This document shows, piece after piece, positions 48,173 through 58,169 of a stretch of DNA of 64,000 bases. The stretch lies in assembly GCF_963678975.1 (NCBI RefSeq), contig NC_089281.1, positions 5,419,277 through 5,483,276 of the forward strand. The letters are read 5' to 3'. Below the pieces are notes generated by a model. That model was not told where the DNA came from. It worked only from the letters and a program-made list of their open reading frames with translations, and did not search any database. Position numbers and translations under genes: made by a program. The DNA is from Dysidea avara (taxonomy: Eukaryota; Porifera; Demospongiae; Dictyoceratida; Dysideidae). How positions within the stretch are numbered: position 1 is the first letter of the stretch; the number at the start of each line of letters is the position of its first letter.

Positions 48173-48412
48173 TACGTTTCCTTATGAACCGTTTACAGAG
48201 TATCCACCTTTTGATCATTCTATTAGTCATTGTTCATCCCCTTCAAGTCATGATAGTACTGACAGTGTACATTCAAAATGAACAATATAACAGTGGTTAG
48301 CAAGGATTGTAATTTTTACTAAGGGCATGAAAAGGTTGTAATGTATGTGTAAAGGTTTTTACCGATGTGAGTATAGGTAGTCTTTCAGTGTTTCCCTGAC
48401 ATTGTTAGCAGC

Positions 48413-49436
48413 TCAAGTGCATCGTCTTGAAACATCTGCTGGAGGTGCCCTGTCCTCTTGACTGGATTCATCAGAGTTAATCCACTCTGGGTTACATTCA
48501 TCACCATTTAGCTCACATATATTGTGAATAACAACACACGTTGCTATAACATCAGTAGTGTATTGTATATCAAGGTAGTCCATCCTTTTTAGTAGACACC
48601 TCCACCATTCCTTAAGTCTACCGAAGGCATTTTCTACCACCATTCTTGCTCTGCTTTGGCGATAGTTGTAGTGCTGTTGTTGCCTTGTCAAGTTGCCAGT
48701 GTCTGGGTAAGGCTTCATCAACCATGGTAGTAGAGGATAAGCAGGATCTCCCAGAATCCGCAATGGAATGTCAATATTTAGTCCAGTCAGGAAAGCACAT
48801 TCCTGTTACATTTACTGTAAAATGATGAATTTGCAAGTACACGAGCATCATGTACTTTACCTGGCCACCCTATATTTACATCAATGAACAGACCCTGTGA
48901 GTCCACCACAGCTTGTAACAGAACTGAGTAAATCCTTTTCGATTATAGTAATCAGATGGACACTCAATAGGCTTCAAGATGGGTATGTGAGATCCACCAA
49001 TGGCTCCAACTACTTGGGGGAATCCCCACAAATTCTCAAAGTCATCAATGATATCCTTTAAGCGTTCTTCTGGAGGTATCCTCACATACTTCGGTAGCAA
49101 ATATTGGGTTACAACTCTACATGTTTTGTGAATTATTTCACATACTGTAGAGATTCCTATGCCAAACAATGCGGCAATTGTTCGATATTCCACATTGGTT
49201 GCCAACCTCCAAATTGTTACTGCTAACTGCTCATCAACTGGTATGGGTAAACAAAATCTAGTTGCAGTTTTTTCCAAGTAAGGATGAAGTTCTGTGCATA
49301 ACTTTACGAAGGTTCTCCTGGTCATTCTTAAGTTTGCTACCCACCATTCTTCTCCAAATAAGCCTGCTTTAACACTATTCCAGTAAGCCTGTGATCTTGG
49401 TTTTACCCACACACTACGTTTTCCCCTAGTGAACAA
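48413..49436 (-). pseudogene. PIF/Harbinger DDE transposase, inactivated
   Basis: The N-terminal part (49436-48876) has a helix-turn-helix-like region (YRTIAALFGIGISTVCEIIH) and the start of the nuclease core, FPQVVGAIGGSHIPI. The family has Asp at the position that is the first Gly of GGS here, so the first catalytic residue is lost. A frame change near 48930 precedes VDSQGLFIDVNIGWPGKVHD. The second catalytic Asp is in LGDPAYPLLPW (about 48755), and the Glu is in RMVVENAFGRLKEWW. The protein would cut and reinsert the element with the Myb-like partner. With a missing Asp and a frameshift this copy cannot. Confidence 0.85.
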
Positions 49437-49976
49437 ACTTAGCCAACAAATCCTACACCCGGCAAAACATTAACTCAGTAAACAAAATTTTCATTAAACA
49501 ATGCAAGTAAACACATTGTACATAACAAATACAACCACATGTACAAAACGTCTAGTTTATCTAGCTATAATCATACAGTTTCATGGATACACAATTTGAG
49601 GATCGATGAACTTGCCTTCGCATCCATCTTCTTCGTTCCACCTCCCCGTTCCACTGTGCCAATCTTTTCAACAGTAGCTCACGCCTCCTTTGCCAAACGT
49701 ACACATGTCTTTTACGAAGGGCTACATATTTCCAAAGCAGGAACAATGCTAAACAAACTGCCGCGTAATCCATCACCATTTAACACTTATCACGTGTTAA
49801 TGATGCTGTTATTATGTGATAATGATGCAATGGTTATCACGTGATCTACTGAATGTCATCATCCAATGCGGTTTAGCTTTGCAAGTGTGAAACACCTTTA
49901 AACCGCATCAATTCGGTTACAAATGTAACTAGAGCTAATCCGCATTTAATTCTCATCAAGTGTGAAAACACCTTAG

Positions 49977-51164
49977 GAAGTGGGTATGCGTCCCTCCGAG
50001 TTACTACATTAAGCTTCCTGTAGTCGACACAAAAACGAGTGGACCCATCTTTCTTTGCTACTAGGACGATAGATGATGCCCATGGGCTCTTCGAAGGTGA
50101 TATAATACCTTTTGTCAACATTTCATTTAAAAGAGTGTGCACCGTTTCACGACGTGGGAGGGATACCCGTCTTGCATGTTGCCTAATTGGTTTTGCATCC
50201 CCAGTATCAATGTGATGCTGCATCATAGTCGTATGGACTAAATCCTCTGGACTGGTGGCTATGGCCTCAGCATAGTAAGAGAAAATAGCCAATAATTGTT
50301 CTTTTTGTGTAGGTGTGATATCATCAGGAAGCGACAGTGGTATTTCCATCGTTGAACAGTCCAACTTTGAGGAAATCTCACCATGTCTATTTGTGTTACA
50401 GATGGCTGAGTCATTAATCATTTCTGCTTTGGCTATTTTGCTATGTTTGTATAAAGTGACAGGGGATACATCTGTGTTTACTATTCGTATCACCATAGAT
50501 TGCTCACGAGGTCTTGTAAGTGCTCGTGCAACCATGACCTCGGTAGTAGCTGATGGAGCTCCTTCTATAAGCCATGTACCATCTTCTTTAGTATCTATCT
50601 GGGCTATAACCTCCATCTCACCACATGGTGGGACAACACAGTTCTCTAGTAGTGTGACGCAGCTGGAAGAAGTATCTGAACCACAAGAGTTTGCAACCAG
50701 TATGACACCCTAGTCAGCAATAAACATTTTTCCCTTTGCCAAATCCAGCACACATTTGTTGTTCTCTAAAAAGTCCAATCCCAAAATAGCATCAGTTGTT
50801 AAGCCTTCTGCAACAATGAATTTGTGATTGAACTGTTTGATATTGTTATTGGTGCTATAAGTGACCCTTGCACCTTGAGTGGAATGCCATCAACCTCTAC
50901 CAGCCTATGATTAGTGACCAGATTCAAATCCCCTGCTTTCAGCTGAATCCTATCCCAAACCTCTTTGTTAAGCAGTGAGACTCCAGCTCCAGTGTCAATA
51001 AGAAATGATACAGGGGTCCCATGTACCTCACAAGATAAAATATAACTCGATACATTATTTATAGACATAAAATGGGTTTGTGTGTCCAATTGAGTGTATC
51101 TGTCTGGATCTTCTTGATCATTTACTTCTTGCTGATCAAATCTGTTTGATTGTTGGTTTACCAC
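49977..51164 (-). pseudogene. Protease and N-terminal RT of gypsy-2
   Basis: The minus frame 51164-50799 carries the aspartic protease motif VSFLIDTGAGVSLL. After a frame change come the flap-side motif AILGLDFL, an in-frame stop near 50710, and from 50616 the RT entry motifs DIDTGDAKPIRQ-type linker, SPWASSIVLVAKKDGSTRFC and VDYRKLNVVTRRDAYPLPK. The frame ends at the Harbinger insertion (49974). Confidence 0.83.
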
Positions 51165-52530
51165 TTACAGTCTGCAATGCACACCCTCTTGCATAGTGCC
51201 CAATTCCTCCACAACAATAGCAAGTTATTTCTCTGGATTCCTTCTTATATCTTCGTAGTATGTAGTCACGGTCAGGTAAAGAAATTGGTTTAGAAGCTTG
51301 CTCTAGCTCTTGTACACGCTCTGCAAGTTTCTCTAGTACTGCCAATAGGTCACTGTGGGTTGGGTAAACAGCTGTGGTGCTTGACATCTCATGACCTACG
51401 TTGTGCCGGCAATCTTCCATAAGCGGTATGCCAGATCTAGAGTCGAGGCCAGAGCTTATCGAAAAGAGGTAGGATTCTAGTTCTAATGTAGCATTAACTG
51501 CTTCACGTACCATCTTTGGACGCCTCTGCTTAACCTCGAAGGAGACCCTAGGGTCTTTTACTTCATTGAGATACTTATTCAAAGCTATCTGATCATGAGA
51601 CTCATCTCGTAATTCTGGAAATGCCTTATGCGCTAACACAATCAAATCGTCCCCAATGTCAGACCAACCAGGGGCGGATCCAGGAGCCAGCAAGGGGAGG
51701 GGCACAAACAGGCTAAGTTGTAGGTGGTTGGGGAGATCCAGATTCTCTTGCTAGTTGTTGCATTTTTGAAGCAGCAAATAATCACCTCTTAGTAGAGTCT
51801 CCCTGATGATTGTTGCCATTTTGGCCCTTGAAGATGGTTGTGAAGTCTTAAAAGCTGTTATAAAAGGCTCCAAACATCTTAAACAACAACACGATAATTA
51901 ATTTTAGAGGCGCTTAGTACGTACGAAGGTGCTGGGCAGAGTGCTAGGTAGCAATTTAACAACTAGTTTGACATTGGTTTGCTTCGGTTTCAGGTGAAAT
52001 TGTAGTAAAATGTACATATTTTCACGAGTTGTATAGCTAAATTGATCTTGGCCTGACATAACGTTTCAAGTATTTTAATCACAAGTATGGCTGGCCGGCT
52101 CTTCCGAGAGGGGTGAGGGGGGGGGGCATTTGCCCCAAATGCCCCATCCTGGATCCACCATTGCCAACTGTCTCCTGCCTTCTTCTGATACCTTTCCAAC
52201 TCTAGCTTGTACAACTCAGATTTGCAGGGTGGCTCGAATCGCTCCCGTATAGCTTCTTTAACAGTAATGTAGGCTGCACGGGTCTCGTGAGCAAAACAAT
52301 CATACGCCACGTGAGCTCTTCCCCTTAAACTGACGCGAACCCACAATAACTTTTCTTCTTCCGTCCAACCGTTAATTTCAGATACACATTCAAAATGGCT
52401 CACCCATGTGTCGAAGCTGTTGTTACCATTGTAGTAATCTGGGAGCATAATGGGCCGATCTGTTCTGCCACGACGATCGGTTCGGCGTTCCCTTTCAGCC
52501 TCAGCCTGTTAGGTCATCATCACCGCGATC
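51136..52530 (-). pseudogene. Gag of gypsy-2, split by a TIR element
   Basis: The minus strand from about 52530: a basic start (RERRTDRRGRTDRP, with an upstream stop), then MLPDYYNGNNSFDTWVSHFE and WTEEEKLLWVRVSLRGRA. The frame is interrupted at 52164 by the 51669-52163 insertion. It resumes with SDIGDDLIVLAHKAFPELRD and ends with one CCHC zinc knuckle (CYCCGGIGHYARGC). It overlaps the protease frame by 29 bp. Confidence 0.82.
51669..52163. mobile_element. Non-autonomous TIR element (495 bp) with CCAAC duplication
   Basis: The ends CAGGGGCGGATCCAGGAG and the inverse TCCTGGATCCACCATTG enclose AT-rich DNA and a GGGGGGGGG tract. CCAAC flanks both sides (51664-51668 and 52164-52168), and removing the element rejoins the gag frame. 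The CAGGGGCGGATCC terminus is hAT-like, but the duplication is 5 bp, so the superfamily is left open. Confidence 0.8.
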
Positions 52531-52706
52531 GCTGGAAGTCAAGGGACAACAACAACGGGACGTACTAAATTCAATCTTCACCTTGCTGGGTACCGTTAAA
52601 GAGAATCCACAACCACAGTACCACAGTTTTTGCGTTTAGAATGGTTAACGATCCGTCACGGTAGCTATCTCCTCCAGTAGACCTGACACCAGTGGACCAG
52701 ATGTCT

Positions 52707-52724
52707 ATCCTGCCAACTACGCCA
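52707..52724 (-). promoter_or_regulatory. Primer-binding site of gypsy-2, tRNA-Ser-like
   Basis: On the minus strand, three bases after the 5' LTR: TGGCGTAGTTGGCAGGAT. Its complement, ATCCTGCCAACTACGCCA, is close to the 3' end of animal tRNA-Ser, with one difference by recall. Confidence 0.65.
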
Positions 52725-52727
52725 GTC

Positions 52728-52934
52728 TGATAAACCTTGTTAGGGCTCAGCACAGGAGAAATACAACAACTCCAATGCTCTCAAACTACCAAGTGACACA
52801 TGAGGCATGGTGTGTGTGATTTACAACATGAGGTGTTGATCAAGAATGTCTTATTACAGGAATAACTACAGTACTGTTACCTAATATAAAAGTTACAAAT
52901 AACACAAATATAATAATATCCATGGTCTGTTACA
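52728..52934 (-). repeat. 5' LTR of the second gypsy element
   Basis: 207 bp, seven differences from the 39010-39216 copy. A palindromic MITE sits directly against its outer end. Confidence 0.9.
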
Positions 52935-53204
52935 AGGGGGTGTCACTCCAATAGGCACTGTACTATGATCTGCGACCGCGGTCAAAGCTAAAGGTCAATG
53001 AACAATGCCGATTTTTCACAAAGAAGCACGGTCAAAGCTTTGCTAGTTAGAAGTGCACAAAAATATAGCGAAAATAAACGGAACCAGATCTATGGTCAAG
53101 ACAAATTTTCGACGAAAGTCAACGGTCAAAATCGAATTGATCTTGACCGACTTTGACCGCGGTCGCAGATCGTAGTACAGTGTCTATTGGAGTGACACCC
53201 CCTT
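52935..53204. mobile_element. Palindromic MITE at the outer edge of the gypsy-2 LTR
   Basis: Arms of about 54 bp (AAGGGGGTGTCACTCCAATA ... inverse TATTGGAGTGACACCCCCTT) contain GACCGCGGTC palindromes. TGTTAC occurs on both sides, consistent with a 6-8 bp target duplication made inside the last bases of the LTR. Confidence 0.8.
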
Positions 53205-53704
53205 GTGTTACACTTGTATCCGGAGCCTCCGAAATACAATTTCGGGCATGGCGTAAGTCGTCATATATCGGCCGGGGTTTACGCCAACCAACGTGACTCT
53301 TGTTTAGAACAACCCAAACACAAATTTTATACCCACTGATAGACTATTTAATATTCTAGGTATATACAACGTACCAGGTTCCCAGGCAGTGGCATTCATC
53401 AGCAACAACCGGCTAAAGGTAAGGGTGTAAGAGATCAATTTTCGGTCGTCGACGTCTTTTATCGTCCACTCGATAACTTGCGTGCATCATTATTATCGTC
53501 TGCTTTAACGTATTTTGTCTGGCATTCTCAAACAAATTAAAACTAAATCTTGCCAATAGTACACAATGATCTACTAGTACTAATTGTAATTACACCAAAA
53601 TTTCAAGAAATTCTTATGCGCAATTTTCGAAATACGCTCAAATCAATTTCTAATAAAACAAACACCACATTACTTTATGCTTTAAATACATTTCAAAATA
53701 CATT

Positions 53705-54460
53705 TTAAAGGACCATTGTTTCATCAAGGATGTTACAAAGGTCAGCATAGTAATCCTGGAGAAACTGATAGCATTTATAGCTAATTTTGTTTCCTTTTTT
53801 CCAGCCGTGAATGAGACCATTGGCAACATCGTAAAAGAGCTGTTTATCAAAATCCAATAACTTCCACTGTGATTAGTCTCTTATCCACAACTCTTGAGCA
53901 ATGTAACATAATAATATTAAACACTTGACAGCATCTTACTAGCCTCCAAACTTCTGAAAACACTGTACGTTGGTTGATGGGAGCCTGTAAGTTAGTGTAT
54001 CTTAGTTATATATACATTCTTCCAGCTACAAACTGCTTCAATTGTCAATTCTCCTGTTGCTCCAATAAGAATTTCTTTTGGTTAACCTTGCCTTGTGAGC
54101 CATTTTGTTTTAGGTAGCTCCATTTACAACAATTATACATGTCTCTCTTGTCCATAAAAATAATTCATAATGCCTGTCATTATGCAGCCATCAGTTTAAA
54201 CTATCTCAAACAGTCTGGACCGGCGGTATGAATTGTAAAGTCTAATCCAATTGAGATAGTGGTGAGGACTTTCTTGTAAGGCAAACGTGCACGATTGTAA
54301 GTTGGCAGTAGTCCGCTGGGAAGGATGATTCTTCCGGTACAACAAATTACGTGTCTCTTCTAAATAACTGTAGCGTGTTTCTTGTTAGTTCTAAAATCGT
54401 ATGTAAAGGTTCTGTGTGCTCTGGAAAGTGTGAAAGACAATACGGATAAAGTTCAATACG
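53705..54460 (-). pseudogene. Unrecognised gene fragment, two phase-compatible exons
   Basis: Minus strand. The upstream segment 54367-54202 encodes NLLYRKNHPSQRTTANLQSC and HHYLNWIRLYNSYRRSRLFEI. The downstream segment 53866-53705 encodes KLLDFDKQLFYDVANGLIHG and KISYKCYQFLQDYYADLCNI, with stop at 53705-53707. A CACAG acceptor precedes the second, and both phases are 0, although the donor (GTTTAA) is weak. A further open stretch in another frame (54460-54370, LHTILELTRNTLQLF) suggests either one more exon or a frameshift. The 2.4-kb element at 54470 cuts off what lies upstream. The composition looks truly coding, but I do not recognise the family. Confidence 0.4.
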
Positions 54461-54469
54461 CTACACATA

Positions 54470-56849
54470 GTAGTTAGGGTGCTAAGACTTTTTTTTGTGC
54501 ACTTTTGCATAAAAGCATGAAACTTCTTACATAGTTTGTGTGTATCATAAGGATAATTTTTTGATAGGGAGCCACCTCAGATTTGACCTTTGGTGACCTT
54601 TACACCCAATTTAATACTGGTCAGTTTTTCATCTGTCTCACCTATAAATGGTTCAAAATTCACAAACTTGGTGTCAAATAAATGCTCTTGCTCTGAAGAG
54701 TACACTAACATTTAAAGATAGTCCATGGCCTTTAATATTCCAAAGTTATAGCCATTTATAAGAGCAAAAAGTAGCCCTATTGTCTCCCGCCCATGCACAT
54801 CATGCAATATGGCACTTATACATAGTGCAGGTTGTATTTCCATAATTATGCTGAGTTAGATATGTGATATCATTTACAATTGTAAGGTGGAACCTGTCTT
54901 ATAGTGGCCACCTGTGTTAAGAGACCACATCTCTATAAAAGTTAATGAACTTCAAGACATAGAATGTACATTGTACAGTAAAACACACAACATACTTGTC
55001 TACATAAGATAGAACACTTGGCTAAAATGGTGCTAATGCCTATGGAATATAAAATAGTCAATAGCTACACTTAACCATGCAGTATTATTTTAGTTGTCAG
55101 CCTGTAACAATGCCCCATTCTATGTGTATCCTTAATTGCTATATACACAGTATGTCAAGCATTACGTTGGTGTGTTGTGATTGGTAGTACAAAGAACTAG
55201 CATTAAGCAGTGCTTACTAACCTGGTGATCAATATGTACAGATATTATAACACTGTTTGGCTAGTGGTATTTATACTGCTATTGTAAATAAACTGCCAAT
55301 TCCGCAACCCTATTGACATTACACAGTAAACTATACAAAAAATACAAATAAGAATTAAGAGAACTACTAAGTTACTACATTCCAGACAATGATTTTAAAG
55401 TATAGCTACAACATAATAAGTCACACTACTTTAATTTTGGACAACTGTTTTGATTTTAAAACCTGTACCATGACCAGTACCTTTAGCTACCTGGTATGCA
55501 TGAGCAATAAATCTAGCTAGTTTAGTTGCCTGTGTAGAATTTTCCTATTATATACTGGGTTATAACTTAGTTATCACCCATTATGTTGCTCAAAAATCTG
55601 TGTGTGCAATATCAAACAGACAAAGCCTTATTTCATTAGTACAGCAAACGGTGTCAGATTGCAGAGATATTCTGGATTAGATACAGGAGTTGAATTAGAG
55701 AGGTTTCACAGTAATAGCATTGATAATAAGAACGATGATTATATAGCATGATCAAGAGTTAATAATAGAGAGGGTTAACTCTTGGTATGATATGCACTAA
55801 TATACTGAGTTGCTTATTGTATAGGATGGTTTCAAATATTCTTCAGTGATAGATTCTAAATATTAGTGATGCTATATATTTGAGTTCATATAAAATCTAA
55901 ATGGTCTACTTTGAGATAATAAGTCACTCTCTAGAGTTCCTATAGATACATATACATACACATGAAATTGACAAGAAGAAAACATCCTGACCGCCTGGCA
56001 AACCTCTGTAAGTGTTCGAGTGTTAATCAGATGGCTGCAGGTTCCAGGCTGCCTATAGGTCATGCCTAGGCTTGAGCCTATTATGCTCAAAATATTACCT
56101 ATTATTCTTTCCAGAATTTCCCAAAATTTTCACCTATTATTCTTTTTTTATTCTTGTGTCTAGCCTATTATTCTAAACTAATTCTCATTAAATTTTAGTT
56201 TCTGTAGCTAGTTATGATCTGACTGCTCTATTAGAGTATTTGAGCGTTCTATTAGAGTATTCTCATGAAATTGGTGACCTATTATTCTCATAATTATGCT
56301 GGCATAATAGGCGCAAGCCTATATAGTCATGCCAGTCATGGATTTTTTGATTTTTTCTTGTCACCTTTTCAAACACACTTTATATAACAACTTTCAACAG
56401 GCTGTATGACCAGGTGGTCTACAGACCTTAAGCACTTGTGCTGTAAAGCCTTAATTAATAAAAAGTGTTGAAAAAATAAACCTTCTTTCTGCACATATTA
56501 TTTCAAAATTGTGTGTGGGTGGGAGACAGTAGTGGCATATTTTACCACAGTAACTTTAGAACAGAATAAGCTAAAGACTTTCTGTAAAAACCAACGTATT
56601 CTTTAGGGCAAAAGCTTCAATTTGACACCAAGGTTGTGGATTTTGGATCATACAAACTTGAAATAATAGAGACAAAACTGACAGTTTTTGAACAGTAAAT
56701 TGCCTGTAAAGGTCACCAAAGTTTAAATCTGAGGTGGCTCCCTATCAAAAAATAATCTTTGTCATACACGCAAACATTTTGCCAAGTTTCATGCTTTTAT
56801 CCAAAAGTGCACAAAAAGGCCTTTTTAAAAGACTTACAACCCTGACTAC
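54470..56849. mobile_element. 2.4-kb element with about 370-bp terminal inverted repeats, no gene
   Basis: The left arm 54470-54845 (GTAGTTAGGGTGCTAAGACT; TGATAGGGAGCCACCTCAGA) is matched in inverse at 56485-56849 (TCTGAGGTGGCTCCCTATCA; inverse end CCCTGACTAC). The arms are diverged by roughly a quarter. The 1.6-kb interior has no credible frame and holds a nested MITE at 56067-56321. No clear target duplication. Superfamily unknown. Confidence 0.75.
56067..56321. mobile_element. MITE of the AGGCYTGNGCC family, copy 2, with a long flanking repeat
   Basis: Ends TAGGCTTGAGCCTATTATGC and GCATAATAGGCGCAAGCCTA. Flanks are TATAGGTCATGCC (left) and TATAGTCATGCC (right), directly adjacent, which looks like a 12-13 bp duplication with one indel. 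CTATTAGAGTAT occurs twice inside (56226-56262). Confidence 0.7.
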
Positions 56850-57064
56850 AGTCTTTTGTGTGTCAAGAATAACAAACTAGCATACACAAACTAAGTTATA
56901 CCCAAACCTCTTGTCAGTCACCTTGACTCACCAACAGTCCAGCGTTGTCACAGTTGATTGAAGGTGATAGAACAATGAAAGAAGCTGAAGCACGAGGTTG
57001 CATATAAATTAGTATTGCAAAGTTTCGTGTTTGAATCCGGATTCTATGAGACGATAATTGATTA

Positions 57065-57300
57065 CACTGCTTGAAGGTTCTTAGTTTACTAATTTGTTAA
57101 GATGCCTTACTGTAGTTATACTGATAGTAAAGTGTCAGTAAACTTAAGTATATGGAACATAATTATTTTACTAAGTTTTAAACTCTCAGTAAAACATCAG
57201 TAATGCGGGTTTACTGAAAAACTACTAAAATAACAAACAATTAACTGTTCCATATACTGGGGATATACCACTGTAGTAAACTAAGATACTTCAAGCAGTG
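57065..57300. mobile_element. 236-bp MITE with TTA duplication (Harbinger-like)
   Basis: CACTGCTTGAAGGTTCTTAG and its inverse (CTAAGATACTTCAAGCAGTG) bound the element. TTA flanks both sides (57062-57064 and 57301-57303), the preferred PIF/Harbinger target. The interior is full of repeated GTAAA/TTTAC blocks, with no frame. Confidence 0.75.
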
Positions 57301-57544
57301 TTACGAGTTGGCAGATATATGATGACTTTTAACAGTTGGAAAATCTGCAGATTGCACAATTCAGTTTAAAAGATCGAGATACTGATTTGATTTATATTTT
57401 AATAGTCTCTAATAGAGCAATCAGAAACTCTAATAGAACAGTCACTGAAAGTCACGTTGAAATTAAAAAGCAACTAGCTAAAGAATTCAAGACTATTTGA
57501 AACTTAAACATCAACGAATATTGTGTGATAGCACTAAACTGGGA

Positions 57545-57672
57545 TTATTAGCCATTTATGATGCCATAATTTTGGGAATAATGGGCAATTCTAAAAAGCA
57601 TAATAGGTGATTTTTTGAGCACTGCTCAAAAGCATAATGCTCAATTTTTGGAGTATAATAGCCTCATGCCTA
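57545..57672 (-). repeat. Partial MITE of the AGGCYTGNGCC family, copy 3
   Basis: The minus strand resembles the left third of copy 1: AGGCATGAGGCTATTATAC, then GCTTTTGAGCAGTGCTCAAA and CCTATTATGC. The other terminus is missing. Confidence 0.55.
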
Positions 57673-58169
57673 GTCCTACAGCCTGTTTAAAGTTGTAACA
57701 GAAAGTATATGTGACCGGATTAGCGATGTGTGTAGAAGACCCCTTTTCGCAAATCCAGTCACATTATATGTTTGAAAAGGTGGAGAAAGGAGAAAAAATC
57801 CATGACTGGACCCAAACCCACAGCCATCCGATTATATGTGTTATTTATCTAATAGAACAGTCAAATGTGAGATAATGAACCTATTATATCATAAAGTAGA
57901 TCCTTTGCACAACCAGGACCAATAATTTCTTCTTCCCTGGGTGTAGGTTCCTACTTACATGGCATGAGCACGCCATTATTGATTGAATGAAAACTGAATC
58001 TGTAAGATGATTACCAAGTAAAGGATACACAAACAGTAATCTGTCTATAATATAGTTACAGTAGATACGTATTATGGTATTGCATGGCATACAAAAACTC
58101 AGCAAATGTCTAATAAAAGTGATAGAAGATACACATGAAAAACATAGCTAGTAGCTAAATAATTAAAAG

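Larger units (their letters stand above)
46812..49973. mobile_element. PIF/Harbinger DNA transposon (3.16 kb, two genes)
   Basis: The termini AGGCATTTTCACACTT and the inverse AAGTGTGAAAACACCT are flanked by the 3-bp duplication TAG (46809-46811 and 49974-49976). Three-bp duplications are typical of PIF/Harbinger. Inside are a Myb/SANT-like gene (+) and a DDE transposase (-), the usual two-gene, divergent-partner design of this superfamily. It splits the RT domain of gypsy-2, so it is younger than that element. Confidence 0.92.
39010..52934 (-). mobile_element. Second Ty3/gypsy LTR retrotransposon, split by three later insertions
   Basis: LTRs of 207 bp (39010-39216 and 52728-52934) differ at seven sites by eye. 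On the minus strand: LTR, tRNA-Ser-like PBS, gag, protease, RT, RNase H, integrase, C-terminal tail, polypurine tract (AAAAGGAGGGGGATAG), LTR. This is the standard gypsy order, unlike the element at 5.4-10.4 kb. Insertions at 39500-44415, 46812-49973 and 51669-52163 account for about 8.6 kb, leaving an element near 5.35 kb. CTTGT adjoins the left LTR (with one base between) and reappears on the right once the MITE at 52935-53204 is discounted, a probable target duplication. Many stops and frameshifts make it non-functional. Confidence 0.88.
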
